This document shows positions 1 through 8,953 of a stretch of DNA of 46,139 bases, piece by piece (the stretch's first letter is position 1; every line of letters starts with the position of its first letter). Source of the stretch: Algivirga pacifica (lineage in GTDB: Bacteria > Bacteroidota > Bacteroidia > Cytophagales > Flammeovirgaceae); the NCBI RefSeq assembly GCF_039543525.1, contig NZ_BAABJX010000056.1, positions 1 through 46,139 on the forward strand, read 5' to 3'. Below the pieces are notes generated by a model, which ran no database searches, was not told the origin of the DNA, and saw only the letters and a program-made list of their open reading frames with translations. The position numbers and the translations under genes are program-made.

Positions 1-654
1 GTGAACCGTATCGCTCAGCGCTCCAGACCCATCAGCTACCTTGAACACCAATGTATCCAAGGGACTTCCGTTCAAGTCCGCATCCGGCGTATAAACCAGC
101 TTGCCGATATCTGTTGCACTGATCAGCGTATCCACCGTGCTGACCACATTCCCATCATAACTCAACGTTCCGTCATCAGGGAAAACATGCAGCTGAACCT
201 TACCCAGCGCTTCATTCTCTACATCGCTATAATCCTTGTTGAAGTCTGATAACTCGAAGGTGTAATCTGAATCCTCATCCAGTACCGTGCTATCGCCAGA
301 TACCGTCGGTGCATCATTCAATGGCGTCACGTACAACGTGAAGTGAACCGTATCGCTCAGCGCTCCAGACTCATCAGCTACCTTGAACACCAACGTATCC
401 AAAGGACTTCCGTTCAAGTCCGAAGTCGGCGTATAAACCAGCTTGCCAATATCTGCTGCGCTGATCAGCGTATCCACCGTACTTACCGGATTGCCGTCAT
501 AACTCAATGTTCCATCATCAGGGAAAACATGCAGCTGAACCGTACCCAGCGCTTCATTCTCCACATCGCTATAATCCTTGTTGAAGTCTGATAACTCGAA
601 GGTGTAATCTGAATCTTCATTCAATACCGTGCTGTCGCCAGATACCGTCGGTGC
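1..654 (-). repeat. 342-bp tandem coding repeat (cadherin-like modules)
   Basis: Bases 1-312 and 313-654 are two successive copies, the second cut by the window edge, in register at exactly 342 bp (114 codons). They are nearly identical in DNA, far more alike than the Ig-like modules upstream, which points to recent duplication or gene conversion within the surface protein gene. Confidence 0.9.
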
Positions 655-3573
655 ACTACTCCCTCCACAACCAGTTGTCTGCGTATAAATCGTATCCTTT
701 ACAATACTATAGGAAGCATGATATTTATCATTAACCAACTGTATACTGTATATCCCTGCCTGCGTTACAGAAAGTGTGGTATCTGCTGTAATATTAGCGA
801 TGGTTGTCGTATCTCCACTTCCCTCCTTAGTCCATTTGATCTCCCAAGGTGCGGAACCGGAAAAGTCCAGTCCCAAGTCGACCGAGCTTCCTGAACATAT
901 AGAATCCGGTGCAGAAATCACGATGGAGGGCTGTGGATGTATTTCCAGCTCTACTGACTTAGTTGTTGAATCATTATAATGTTCACATAAGACAGGGCCT
1001 AGCTTCACTGCTTTGACAATAATCTTTGTCGTGCTACTCAACACCGCATTGGTCGTCAGGGTTAACGCAGCAGTACTAGAAGCATATTTAGGAGCACTAA
1101 CTACAGTACTATCTGTTTTTGTCAGTGTATAAATAAACCCTTCTTCTGGGTTCTCAATAGTCACTTCTGTTCCTTCCGGTATCTCCTGATAGAAATCCGT
1201 AATGGAAGCTGAGATTGTTCTGTCCGTTATATCCGCACAAGCTACTGTCATCACGTTAGACGGCTCACTCTCACAAGTCCCTCCATTATCGAACGTGAAA
1301 TACACTTCTGCTCCTGCGTAAAGTACTTCATTAGCTGACAAATTACCTATTGCTCTTATGTCAATGGTATTCTCGCCTGAATTAACAGTAAACTTAGCAA
1401 TTGTCTCGGATGATGTTCCTCCATCAATATACATCCATACAGCACCACTACTCGGTGCTTCAACAATAACCTGTGTATCTCCCTCTTTCAGTTCTGTTGC
1501 AGGTGATACTAATTTCAAAGTAGGAGCAGTAGCAGGTCTTGTCCCTACTGTAACAGAAGAGGAAGCATCACTCTCAATATACTTATAAGTCGTATTGTCC
1601 GAGCATTTCGTATTATTCCAAGCGGTCGCATAAATACCCGTTACTCCTGTTAGGTCTACATTATCAATCACCCAGCCTCCTTCTGTGGTTACTGTAGTAG
1701 TTCCTTTTTGCGTGCCAGACTGATCATATAAGATAATTGTACTTCCACTTGCTGCAGTCGCACTTCCCATTACCGACACACCATTTCCTTGACAATAGGT
1801 CCCTACGATAGAAGGGGTCGCTGTTTTTTCTTTAATGGGCATGGAAACGTCAGGGGTTTCTGAACGTTCCTTTCCTGACTCAATTTGATACGCCGTAATA
1901 ACATCGCAAGAAGATAATCCTGGAGAAGTAATCGACCAATTCCCAGAGCCATCTACCACAGAAGTTCCAATTTCCAAATCATTAAGAGCGATAAATACTG
2001 TTGCTCCTACAACACCTGTACCTGTAATATCTGACGCTGTATTAATGATGTAATCCTGAGATTGATCTGTATCTGTTTTATCAATTGTTGGCTTTGCTGA
2101 CACCCCTGTCAAGTTTAATTCAAAAGAAGTGAAAGGTGATTCACACTTACCTCCTGACACATCTTCTGCTGTAACTAAAACAACATCACTAAAACATTGA
2201 CCTGTTTTACATAATTGAATAGACCAAGAACCATCTGCTGCAGCGACTGCTTCAACCTGGCATTGCTGTCCACAACCTGAAATATCAGTTGACGTATAAG
2301 GTTCTCCTGTTGCTTTGTATGCCCTGATAGTAGCTCCAGCTGGAGCAGAACCAGCTCCTCCTTTAACACCTTTATTTCCACTTACTGCTGTTAAGCTAAT
2401 AGGCACTGTTGTTTGCTCACCATCACATATAGCTTTCGGTGTCTTCACTAGAATACCTGTACAACTCCCCGAAAAAGCCTTACCACTTACATCATCGGCT
2501 ACTGCAGTCAAATAATCTCCTACCGCAAGTGTCAAGCTAGCAATGGACCAACTACCATCTCCAGCGGCTGTGGCTGAACCAATTTCAGTCCCATTATTGT
2601 ATAAGGTAACTGTTGCTCCTGCCTCTGCTGTTCCAGAAACTGTCGTATCATCACTATCTACCGCATCAATCGTAGGGCAATCTGCCTTTGTTAACTTGCT
2701 GTAAGACTGCTGTGACGTTAAATCTGTCATCGATACGGAAGGAAACACACACACCAATTCCTCCAATATATTATATATATCCCCTCCATAGGCCAAATCA
2801 TCCACACCATTCAAATCGGATACCGGTGGGTTTCCAATCAGTGGTTTATGGTTCATGGTCGTTACCGCTACAAAACGCATAGGTGTAGAAGTCGTAATAG
2901 ATACTCCCGATGCTGTAGCCGCTGTTTGTAAATCCGTAAAGGGAATATAGAAGTCGTAAAAATAGTCATCTGACCCATCCACCGTTGAATTAGCAATCGA
3001 CTTCTGCGCGTACTGAGCATAAGGTCTACTAGTACTAGCAATGACCTCAGTTGCCTCAGTCTTTCCATTCACATTATATAGGCCTATACCAAAATGAGAT
3101 TCCAAGGTCACTTCAATCTCAAAGCCTGGGTTGCCCTCTACCTTGTTGCCTTCCGCATTAGCACCTAACGTACCCACCTTACCATCGGTATCAATCAACA
3201 CGGTATATCCTTTAGCAGCCTTAGCGGTATTACCCATTCTAAAACGGAAGAGTAGGTTCTCTCCATCAAAATACATGTAGAAAGACTCTTTGCTTTGTGC
3301 CGACCCAACATAGTCCGTAAACTTGGTCTTAGGTCCTCTAAGGATATCCTCACTGGGGTCTGTAACCTGAAAGGAAGAGAATGGTATCTCAAATACCTCA
3401 TCTCCTGTAAACGTGTACCCATCCCCATTAGGATCAAGTACTAGTGTGGTACCGTCGCTTTTTGTTCCCGTAGCAGTCTTGTAAATCAAGCCGGGAGTTT
3501 GCCCCCATACCTGTTGTAAGGGAAGCATCAACCATAGCAATACCAGAGGATAATAGTAGTTTTTATGCTGCAT
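1..3573 (-). CDS. Giant secreted surface protein with Ig-like and cadherin-like repeats (5' part, runs off the window)
   Basis: One open frame runs from the ATG at 3573 to the left edge, giving 1191 residues without a stop. Residues 1-24 are a Sec signal peptide (hydrophobic LVLLWLMLPL, then QQVWG). Residues of about 25-297 form an N-terminal domain of unclear family. From about 300 several Ig-like modules follow, with the pattern VSGTAEAGATVTLYNNG then DGSWSI, as in Big_6-type bacterial Ig folds. From residue 974 there are 114-residue cadherin-like repeats (APTVSGDST, then LNGSPLDTLVFKVAD). Such proteins in Bacteroidota are usually exported by the type IX system and serve in adhesion or gliding; the C-terminal sorting domain that would prove this lies outside the window. 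Likely promoter at 3723-3751. Family role is inference; the reading frame and architecture are seen. Confidence 0.9.
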   Translation of the reverse strand, partial: MQHKNYYYPLVLLWLMLPLQQVWGQTPGLIYKTATGTKSDGTTLVLDPNGDGYTFTGDEVFEIPFSSFQVTDPSEDILRGPKTKFTDYVGSAQSKESFYMYFDGENLLFRFRMGNTAKAAKGYTVLIDTDGKVGTLGANAEGNKVEGNPGFEIEVTLESHFGIGLYNVNGKTEATEVIASTSRPYAQYAQKSIANSTVDGSDDYFYDFYIPFTDLQTAATASGVSITTSTPMRFVAVTTMNHKPLIGNPPVSDLNGVDDLAYGGDIYNILEELVCVFPSVSMTDLTSQQSYSKLTKADCPTIDAVDSDDTTVSGTAEAGATVTLYNNGTEIGSATAAGDGSWSIASLTLAVGDYLTAVADDVSGKAFSGSCTGILVKTPKAICDGEQTTVPISLTAVSGNKGVKGGAGSAPAGATIRAYKATGEPYTSTDISGCGQQCQVEAVAAADGSWSIQLCKTGQCFSDVVLVTAEDVSGGKCESPFTSFELNLTGVSAKPTIDKTDTDQSQDYIINTASDITGTGVVGATVFIALNDLEIGTSVVDGSGNWSITSPGLSSCDVITAYQIESGKERSETPDVSMPIKEKTATPSIVGTYCQGNGVSVMGSATAASGSTIILYDQSGTQKGTTTVTTEGGWVIDNVDLTGVTGIYATAWNNTKCSDNTTYKYIESDASSSVTVGTRPATAPTLKLVSPATELKEGDTQVIVEAPSSGAVWMYIDGGTSSETIAKFTVNSGENTIDIRAIGNLSANEVLYAGAEVYFTFDNGGTCESEPSNVMTVACADITDRTISASITDFYQEIPEGTEVTIENPEEGFIYTLTKTDSTVVSAPKYASSTAALTLTTNAVLSSTTKIIVKAVKLGPVLCEHYNDSTTKSVELEIHPQPSIVISAPDSICSGSSVDLGLDFSGSAPWEIKWTKEGSGDTTTIANITADTTLSVTQAGIYSIQLVNDKYHASYSIVKDTIYTQTTGCGGSSAPTVSGDSTVLNEDSDYTFELSDFNKDYSDVENEALGTVQLHVFPDDGTLSYDGNPVSTVDTLISAADIGKLVYTPTSDLNGSPLDTLVFKVADESGALSDTVHFTLYVTPLNDAPTVSGDSTVLDEDSDYTFELSDFNKDYSDVENEALGKVQLHVFPDDGTLSYDGNVVSTVDTLISATDIGKLVYTPDADLNGSPLDTLVFKVADGSGALSDTVH

Positions 3574-4287
3574 ACTCTGATTTAGTTAATTGGATAAAAT
3601 AGTTGGCGGAATTAATGGAATCATTCTTTTTATTGACCCCGGAAAGAGGTTTATATCTCCTCACTTAAGACAGTATTCCCCTAGACAAACAAAGACACAA
3701 ACGCCTTGACCTTTAATCTTTTCAAAGATAAGGAAAGTACTCATTTACAAATATTTGTAAATATCTTAAAACGCACGTTTAAATGTACTAATTGTTTGGG
3801 CAGCTTGTCAGTTTAGTATGAACCTCAGTCCATCGTCATCTATTTTGTCCTGTTCTAATATTTGTTTTTAGTTTTCGTTGTTAATGAAGCATCATCAACA
3901 TGTTAGTTTTGGAACTACAAAGAATGTTATTTTTCCTTAAGAATGAAAACATTCTTAAGGATAGCCACCTCTTTTCTAAGAAAAATCCAATATCAAGCCT
4001 TATATATTCCATAAAAGATCCCTTTGCAAACATAAAGAGTTACAAATTCAATAAGCTCTAATGTAATTTTACAAGGGCTATCTATCTTTTAATGAAATTG
4101 AAATACTTTTCATTAACTTATCGGCAAGAAATTATTTTTTTTATTAATATTAGGACATAATTAACAGGGTGACATTATTGTCATAGCTATACACAAGTTC
4201 AATTAGCTATTTTTTCACGTAAACCAACATGAATTCCTATGTACCCTACCCGAAAAAACTAAACGCTCAAGCTTTTTACGATTGATC
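3574..4287. other. AT-rich divergent intergenic region, no gene seen
   Basis: About 700 bp separate the divergent surface protein gene and the HTH gene. I see no credible ORF. It holds the candidate promoter and palindrome at 3723-3762 and a perfect hairpin at 3935-3960 (CCTTAAGAATG, loop AAAA, CATTCTTAAGG), which could be a binding site or a small terminator. Confidence 0.6.
3723..3751 (-). promoter_or_regulatory. Bacteroidota-type promoter for the surface protein gene
   Basis: On the minus strand a -33 TTTG (3751-3748) is followed after 17 bp by TATCTTTG (3730-3723), matching the TAnnTTTG -7 box. It lies about 150 bp before the start codon. A perfect 20-bp palindrome, ATTTACAAATATTTGTAAAT (3743-3762), covers the -33 box and could be an operator. 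Confidence 0.5.
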
Positions 4288-5061
4288 ATGGAACTAGAAA
4301 CAACGGCTAACAAACCGATCACTAGCTATTTTATTGCGAATAACGATATTTTTGAGGCGATGCGAGAGTTGAACGTATCGGACAAATCCTTTATCCTTTA
4401 TATGTTTTACTTGGCCGTAGGAGATGAAAACGGCGTAAGCCAATACACCAACTCCTATATTGCTCAAGAAATGAGTTGGAGTAAACGAACTGTTATACGC
4501 ATGAAAATGGAACTTTTACAAGCTGGATTGATCAGTGTAAAGTCCAACTATATAGACAAGCAGCAAACAGCCGATTACGTAAAGGCCTTTTACCTAAAAG
4601 GCCCGCAAAATCTTATGGATATTACAGAGGAAGAAACAGAACACACCGGCCGATTGAGTGCATTTTTAGGTGCCTTCGATAGTACCGACCTGAGGGACAA
4701 TCTCAATGAAGATGAATTGGAGGATGATTTCCCAATCGGAAATCTTATACAAGCCGGAAGAAAAAACACGGAAGACGAAAAGGATATTGTCTATGCTTTT
4801 GAATATATCAAGAAGCAATTCATTATGTTAGGGAAATCCGTAAACGACTGGTTACTAACCCCCCATAACCAAAAGCAACTGGAACATTTTCTAACGATGT
4901 ATTTTCTATGGGGAGAGCAAGAGACCATTGCTCACACCATTAATAATCTATTTGTCAAACATGAGATTTACTTAAAAGAAGCACGTTCTATGGACAACTT
5001 CTTTAAGATCACAGGAGTATTGCATAGTCTGGAAAGCTTTGGGAAAGCCGTAAAACAATAG
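4288..5061 (+). CDS. Helix-turn-helix protein of unknown role
   Basis: 257 residues. The ATG at 4288 is preferred to the in-frame TTG two codons upstream. Residues of about 25-95 look like a winged helix (NDIFEAMRELNVSDKSFILY, then IAQEMSWSKRTVIRMKMELL for the recognition helices), similar to the HTH_36 type found in replication or transcription factors. The middle (about 115-160) is acidic and probably unstructured. The C-terminal 95 residues are helical and of no family I recognise; a DnaD-like arrangement is possible. It is monocistronic, divergent from the surface protein gene, and followed at once by a hairpin mosaic. Confidence 0.8.
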   Translation: MELETTANKPITSYFIANNDIFEAMRELNVSDKSFILYMFYLAVGDENGVSQYTNSYIAQEMSWSKRTVIRMKMELLQAGLISVKSNYIDKQQTADYVKAFYLKGPQNLMDITEEETEHTGRLSAFLGAFDSTDLRDNLNEDELEDDFPIGNLIQAGRKNTEDEKDIVYAFEYIKKQFIMLGKSVNDWLLTPHNQKQLEHFLTMYFLWGEQETIAHTINNLFVKHEIYLKEARSMDNFFKITGVLHSLESFGKAVKQ

Positions 5062-5245
5062 ACTATAGTAGTTGAGGCGGCTTGCGCCGCTAGTTTAGTG
5101 ACACTACGTGTCGTTGAGTAGCCCTTCGGGCTGTTGAGATTTTACAGTACAGTTCTTTCTCAACAGCCCGAAGGGCTACTCAACGAAGCAAAGCTTCTCT
5201 CAACGGCACACAGTGCCGCTCAACAAAGCCATTTAGTAGTATGAA
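5062..5245. repeat. Mosaic of short hairpins separated by GTTGA
   Basis: Modules in order: a GGCG/CGCC hairpin, GACAC-TAC-GTGTC, AGCCC-TTC-GGGCT, then the inverse of the last, a GAAGC/GCTTC module and GGCAC-ACA-GTGCC, each bordered by GTTGA or TCAAC. Bases 5113-5138 and 5159-5184 are a perfect 26-bp inverted repeat whose arms are themselves hairpins. The tail, with CAACAAAGCCATT then TAGTAGT, recurs near 17386-17405. The remaining bases up to 5397 hold no visible gene. Confidence 0.75.
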
Positions 5246-5397
5246 AGTTATTGTCTATAAGCGATAAGTAGCATAGTATTCCGTAGACAACGACAAGGTG
5301 AACCTGCAAGCCTAAATATCATGAAATGGACCTAACGGGCAAAGATACTTGTTAATAGGATAGATGAACATTCAAGACCACTATCCACTACAATATC

Positions 5398-5994
5398 ATG
5401 AAAACGAAACTCTTTGCCCTTTTCATTCTTCTGTTATGCAGCTGTAATCTATACGAAGTAAGAACAGACTATAATAGTCGAACAAATTTTGCCCGATACA
5501 ATAGTTTTGCCTTTGTTCCACCACAATACCGTCTGCCGGTTAACGAGATAGACATCGGACGTATACGTAACGCCATTACTTACGAACTACAAAACAAAGG
5601 ATATGTAGAATCCTCTACTCCTGAACTATTAATCTCCTTTCAAGTCACTCAAGAAATGCGGGAGCGCATCACGACCTACGATCCTTACCCTTATGGCGCC
5701 TACGGCTGGGGTGGTTGGGGCGGATGGGGTCCCTATGGTTGGGGTGGCTATGGATGGGGATGGGGTGGTTACTGGCGCCCCTATCCTTACTTTGGCTACT
5801 ATAGCAGTGAGGTCGAACAATATGATGTAGAACGTATTGCCATTAATATTCGAGATGCCAAAAGTAATGAGTTAATTTGGCAAGGCATTGTCTCTTTGGG
5901 AGATCTGGATGACTATAACAACCCGAACAAAAAGCAAAATGTGATCAACAATTCGGTTAGTAAACTAATGGAGCAATATCCTCCAGAGCAATAA
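5398..5994 (+). CDS. DUF4136 family lipoprotein
   Basis: 198 residues. The N-terminus MKTKLFALFILLLCSC is a lipoprotein signal with the lipidated Cys at position 16. The body has the DUF4136 layout: an N-terminal FARYNSFAFVPP segment, a helix with IGRIRNAITYELQNKGY, a strand with PELLISFQV, and a C-terminal strand with IAINIRDAKSNELIWQG, ending in a helix. A Gly/Trp/Tyr-rich insertion at about 100-140 (repeats of GWGGWG and GYGWG) sits in the usual low-complexity loop. Such proteins are envelope lipoproteins of unknown function. The gene stands alone and converges on aroB. Confidence 0.9.
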   Translation: MKTKLFALFILLLCSCNLYEVRTDYNSRTNFARYNSFAFVPPQYRLPVNEIDIGRIRNAITYELQNKGYVESSTPELLISFQVTQEMRERITTYDPYPYGAYGWGGWGGWGPYGWGGYGWGWGGYWRPYPYFGYYSSEVEQYDVERIAINIRDAKSNELIWQGIVSLGDLDDYNNPNKKQNVINNSVSKLMEQYPPEQ

Positions 5995-6016
5995 GGATCT
6001 ATTGTGAGAAGTTCTT

Positions 6017-6131
6017 GTTCATGATGTTTAATTGAGCTTCGCTCGTTCAAAATGTTTAGTTGTTATTTCTTTAATTTCAACTAAACATTTTGAACGCAGT
6101 TGCAAAGCAACTGCAATTAAACATCATGAAC
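6017..6131. repeat. 115-bp cloverleaf-like inverted repeat between convergent genes
   Basis: Outer arms 6017-6034 and 6114-6131 pair perfectly over 18 bp. Inner arms 6044-6062 and 6078-6096 pair perfectly over 19 bp. Between outer and inner arms each side carries its own small hairpin: GAGC-TTC-GCTC (6034-6044) and CAGTTGC-AAA-GCAACTG (6097-6113). Loop 6063-6077. The left half is the 47-bp mini-hairpin unit seen elsewhere in the window. It fills the gap between the ends of the DUF4136 gene and aroB and may stop transcription from both sides. Confidence 0.9.
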
Positions 6132-6135
6132 AAAC

Positions 6136-7170
6136 TTATAAGCTCATGTAATAAGCAATACTTTCCTTGGCTTCATCCCAACTCACCACATAATCAAATC
6201 CACAATCACCGGTAGCTTCCAACAAAGAACAGTTGATTTTCTCACCTTCATTTTTCTTGTCCTGTAACATATAATCCTGCAAGTGAGGAATATCCGCATC
6301 GGTTAATTCCACTTTTCCGTAAACCTTTAGAATATAGTCTTGGATACTATCCAACTCACTTTCTGGAAGCCCTGCCTTCTTTACCGATAAATATGCTTCG
6401 CAAATCATACCTATGGCAATAGCTTCTCCATGTAGCAATTTTCGTCCAGAAATATCCAGTAAATAGCTTTCGATCGCATGCCCTATCGTATGTCCAAAGT
6501 TCAAGATCTTGCGTAGCCCTTTTTCTGTGGGGTCATTTTCTACCACATTTTTCTTAATGGCTACCGAACGTTGAATTACTCCTTCCCAATCTTGTTCTAA
6601 CAATGACTTGGATGATAAATCTTGCCACTCTTCCTTATTGGCAATCAATCCATGCTTGATTACTTCTGCATACCCAGAGCGCAGTTCATTTTGTGGCAAA
6701 GTCTCCAGGAAGTCTGGGCAGATCACTACATGATCAGGCACTCTAAAGATTCCGATATGGTTTTTCAGTTTTCCAAAATCAACCCCTAACTTCCCTCCTA
6801 CACTAGCATCTACCTGAGATAATAATGTAGTAGGCATTTGCCAGAAGTCAATTCCTCTTTTGTAGGTAGAGGCACAAAACCCTCCCATGTCACCAATTAC
6901 TCCTCCACCAAGATTTAGAACAAAACTTTTGCGATCAAAACGGGCATCAGTCAAAGCCTGCCATATCTTAGTACAGGTTTCAATGGTTTTATTTTCCTCT
7001 CCACTTTGTATCTGAATGACAGTATGTTCTGGCAACCATTGCTTTATTTTGGGGTAGCAATGAGTTACGGTATTCTCATCCACGATCACAGCCACCTTAG
7101 TATACCTTTGCAGTTCCTCAAAAACGGCAGCGTCTAGCTTTTGTTTGAAGCTTACTCTGTTTGTTTGCAT
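6136..7170 (-). CDS. aroB: 3-dehydroquinate synthase
   Basis: 344 residues, full length for AroB. It converts DAHP to 3-dehydroquinate, the second step of the shikimate pathway, in the cytoplasm, using NAD and a divalent metal. Visible are the NAD-binding GGGVIGDMGGFCAS (about 88-101), the PTTLLSQVDASVGGK segment, and the metal ligands: Glu in SGYAEVIKHG and His in NFGHTIGHAIES and LLHGEAIAIGM. It lies 277 bp downstream of the DAHP synthase-chorismate mutase gene on the same strand, so the first two steps of the pathway sit together; whether they share a transcript is unclear because an inverted repeat lies between them. Confidence 0.97.
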   Translation of the reverse strand: MQTNRVSFKQKLDAAVFEELQRYTKVAVIVDENTVTHCYPKIKQWLPEHTVIQIQSGEENKTIETCTKIWQALTDARFDRKSFVLNLGGGVIGDMGGFCASTYKRGIDFWQMPTTLLSQVDASVGGKLGVDFGKLKNHIGIFRVPDHVVICPDFLETLPQNELRSGYAEVIKHGLIANKEEWQDLSSKSLLEQDWEGVIQRSVAIKKNVVENDPTEKGLRKILNFGHTIGHAIESYLLDISGRKLLHGEAIAIGMICEAYLSVKKAGLPESELDSIQDYILKVYGKVELTDADIPHLQDYMLQDKKNEGEKINCSLLEATGDCGFDYVVSWDEAKESIAYYMSL

Positions 7171-7278
7171 GTTGTTTCGTTCTAGTTTCTGGCTGAGAGC
7201 TTGTTAAAAAATATAATCATTGAAGGATATACGTTTATAACGTCAAAGGAGAAAGAATGAAGGACAAAAACCTTAATA

Positions 7279-7344
7279 AGAACATGTTTGGAACCACATC
7301 TTTTGGTATAAAACTCCTCAAAATCTGGATTACAAACATGTTCT
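7279..7344. repeat. Inverted repeat of the TGTTTGGAA family
   Basis: Perfect 12-bp arms AGAACATGTTTG (7279-7290) and CAAACATGTTCT (7333-7344), 42 bp apart, downstream of the aroG-type gene. The arm continues as TTTGGAACC, like the copies at 10440 and 29747. Confidence 0.7.
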
Positions 7345-7447
7345 AAGAAGCTTATCTCCTTTATCCTTCCTCCTTTATCCATTTGAAAATGATTCTATCT
7401 AACGATTATGTGATAGCCTCATCAATATAGTTACTGAAATGTTTTCA

Positions 7448-8548
7448 TTAAACATTTTCTTTCTCAGTGTTCACAATTTTAGTCTGTAGCCTGATCGACT
7501 CATCGTGGATCAACTTGAACATTTGCTCTACAAACTCTTTGCTCAAACCTAGATCAGAAGCTGCTCCTGGTCTCGACTGGAATACGTTGATCCAACGATC
7601 TGCTTGGAAAACCGTAAGGTTGTGATCTCTCTTGTACTCACCGATTTGATTTACTACACCCATTCTTGACGCCAATGCATCCAGGATTTCGTTATCGATA
7701 CGGTCAATTTTTCCTCTAAGATCATCCAACTGATTAGCATCCAAATCAGATGGATCCAATTGACGCTGCTTAATTTTCACTTCATTCAAGATCTCAGCCA
7801 AACGTGCCGGCGTCACCTGCTGTGCTGCATCAGACCAAGCTTCTGTTGGATTGTAGTGTGTTTCGATCATCAAACCGTCGAAGTCCAAATCCATCGCTTT
7901 CTGAGATACCGGAAGGATAAGGTCACGGCTACCACCAATGTGGCTTGGGTCACAGATCAATGGAATATTTGGAAGATCTGTTTTTAATTCAATCGCCAAT
8001 TTCCACATTGGGATGTTTCTATACTTTGTTTTCTCGAAAGAAGAGAATCCTCTGTGCAAGGCAGCGATATCACGGATACCTGCATTGTAGATACGCTCAA
8101 TTGCTCCTTTCCAAAGTGCCAAATCCGGGTTCAATGGGTTCTTGATCATTACTGGTACGTTGGTTCCTTTCAACGCATCAGCAATCTCTTGCACAGTAAA
8201 TGGGTTTACCGTACTTCTTGCACCAATCCAAAGAACATCCACATCATGTTTCAAAGCTAGTTCTACGTGCTCCGCATTGGCTACCTCTACCGTAATTGGC
8301 ATATCTAGCTCTTTTTTCACGTTCTTGAACCACTTTAGACCTTCCTCACCTACTCCCTCGAACGACCCTGGTCTTGTTCTAGGCTTCCATACCCCTGCAC
8401 GGAACATTGTAATATCAATATTTTCTTTGATTTGCTTACAAGTAGCCATCAACTGCTCTTCGGTCTCTGCGCTACATGGGCCTGCGATAGCAATAGGTGT
8501 ATTGTTTTTTACTACTGACCACTCGTTTAATGCTCGGATGTCTTTCAT
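7448..8548 (-). CDS. Bifunctional DAHP synthase / chorismate mutase
   Basis: 366 residues. Residues of about 1-265 are a type I-beta (KDOPS-like) DAHP synthase: GPCSAE at 23-28, FRAGVWKPRTRPGSFEG, MIKNPLNP, ALHRGFSS and LICDPSHIGG for phosphate, PEP and metal binding. Residues of about 270-360 are an AroQ-type chorismate mutase helix bundle (LRGKIDRIDNEILDALASRM, then IGEYKRDHNL). The N-terminal half condenses PEP and erythrose 4-phosphate; the C-terminal half makes prephenate. This fusion order is common in Bacteroidota, where the mutase domain is known to mediate feedback control in relatives. Expression is probably controlled by the attenuator at 8736-8881. Confidence 0.96.
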   Translation of the reverse strand: MKDIRALNEWSVVKNNTPIAIAGPCSAETEEQLMATCKQIKENIDITMFRAGVWKPRTRPGSFEGVGEEGLKWFKNVKKELDMPITVEVANAEHVELALKHDVDVLWIGARSTVNPFTVQEIADALKGTNVPVMIKNPLNPDLALWKGAIERIYNAGIRDIAALHRGFSSFEKTKYRNIPMWKLAIELKTDLPNIPLICDPSHIGGSRDLILPVSQKAMDLDFDGLMIETHYNPTEAWSDAAQQVTPARLAEILNEVKIKQRQLDPSDLDANQLDDLRGKIDRIDNEILDALASRMGVVNQIGEYKRDHNLTVFQADRWINVFQSRPGAASDLGLSKEFVEQMFKLIHDESIRLQTKIVNTEKENV

Positions 8549-8735
8549 AGTTCTAGAAATTTTCGTGTTTGTGTTTTACTAACAACCTGTTTAACAAAAA
8601 GGATTAACCGGTATAGAATTATTAAAGAATTAATATGAATTGCCGAAGACGAAAACCATCCAAAGTTCATTAGTCGAAGTCATCTGTCAGCAGCTTAGTT
8701 ATTTTGGATTCCTTAATAAAGAATAGGAAAAAGGT

Positions 8736-8772
8736 AAAAAAAAACCTGATTCCTTCTTAGCAAGGAATCAGG
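8736..8772 (-). terminator. Attenuator terminator of the aromatic leader
   Basis: Read leftward: an 11-bp perfect stem CCTGATTCCTT / AAGGAATCAGG with a 6-nt loop (8772-8745) followed by nine U (8744-8736), an ideal intrinsic terminator. It stands about 190 bp before the DAHP synthase start. Its 5' arm with the loop (ATTCCTTGCT, bases 8768-8759) is fully complementary to AGCAAGGAAT inside the leader ORF (8824-8815), giving a 10-bp antiterminator that excludes the terminator. Confidence 0.92.
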
Positions 8773-8803
8773 TGTCTCATCAGCTTTTAATTTTTGGTAT
8801 AAG

Positions 8804-8881
8804 CTATTGCCTGCATTCCTTGCTGGAACGAGTAAAATAAAAAAACCAAAAATAATAATATGTAGTGCTGAAGATATTCAT
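8804..8881 (-). CDS. Aromatic leader peptide (attenuation)
   Basis: 25 codons, ATG at 8881, TAG at 8804. Residues 8-16 are YYYFWFFYF: nine aromatic residues in a row including Tyr, Phe and Trp, plus Phe4. The last codons (SKEC region) contain the strand that can pair with the terminator arm, and the stop codon lies just after it. This is the arrangement of classical amino-acid attenuation: a ribosome stalled for lack of charged aromatic tRNA leaves the antiterminator free to form; a ribosome that reaches the stop covers it, so the terminator forms. The promoter at 8921-8953 places transcription start about 30 nt upstream. Sequence and pairing are seen; the regulatory effect is inferred. Confidence 0.93.
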   Translation of the reverse strand: MNIFSTTYYYFWFFYFTRSSKECRQ

Positions 8882-8920
8882 ATTTGCTTTTCTCTATGCC
8901 GTAGTGTTTTAATGATGAAA

Positions 8921-8953
8921 CAAACATACAATAATAATTCAATTAATTCCAAA
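8921..8953 (-). promoter_or_regulatory. Promoter of the aromatic leader and DAHP synthase gene
   Basis: Minus strand TTTG (8953-8950), 21 bp, then TATGTTTG (8928-8921): an exact match to the Bacteroidota -33/-7 consensus. The expected start near 8914 gives a short 5' region before the leader ATG. Confidence 0.8.

Noticed and set aside
343..591. Plus-strand 82-codon ORFs at 1-249 and 343-591
   Set aside because: Shadows on the opposite strand of the duplicated cadherin-like modules; the long minus-strand frame explains them.
7182..7382. 66-codon minus-strand ORF between the DAHP synthase gene and aroB
   Set aside because: No family features, and it covers an inverted repeat of a dispersed family.
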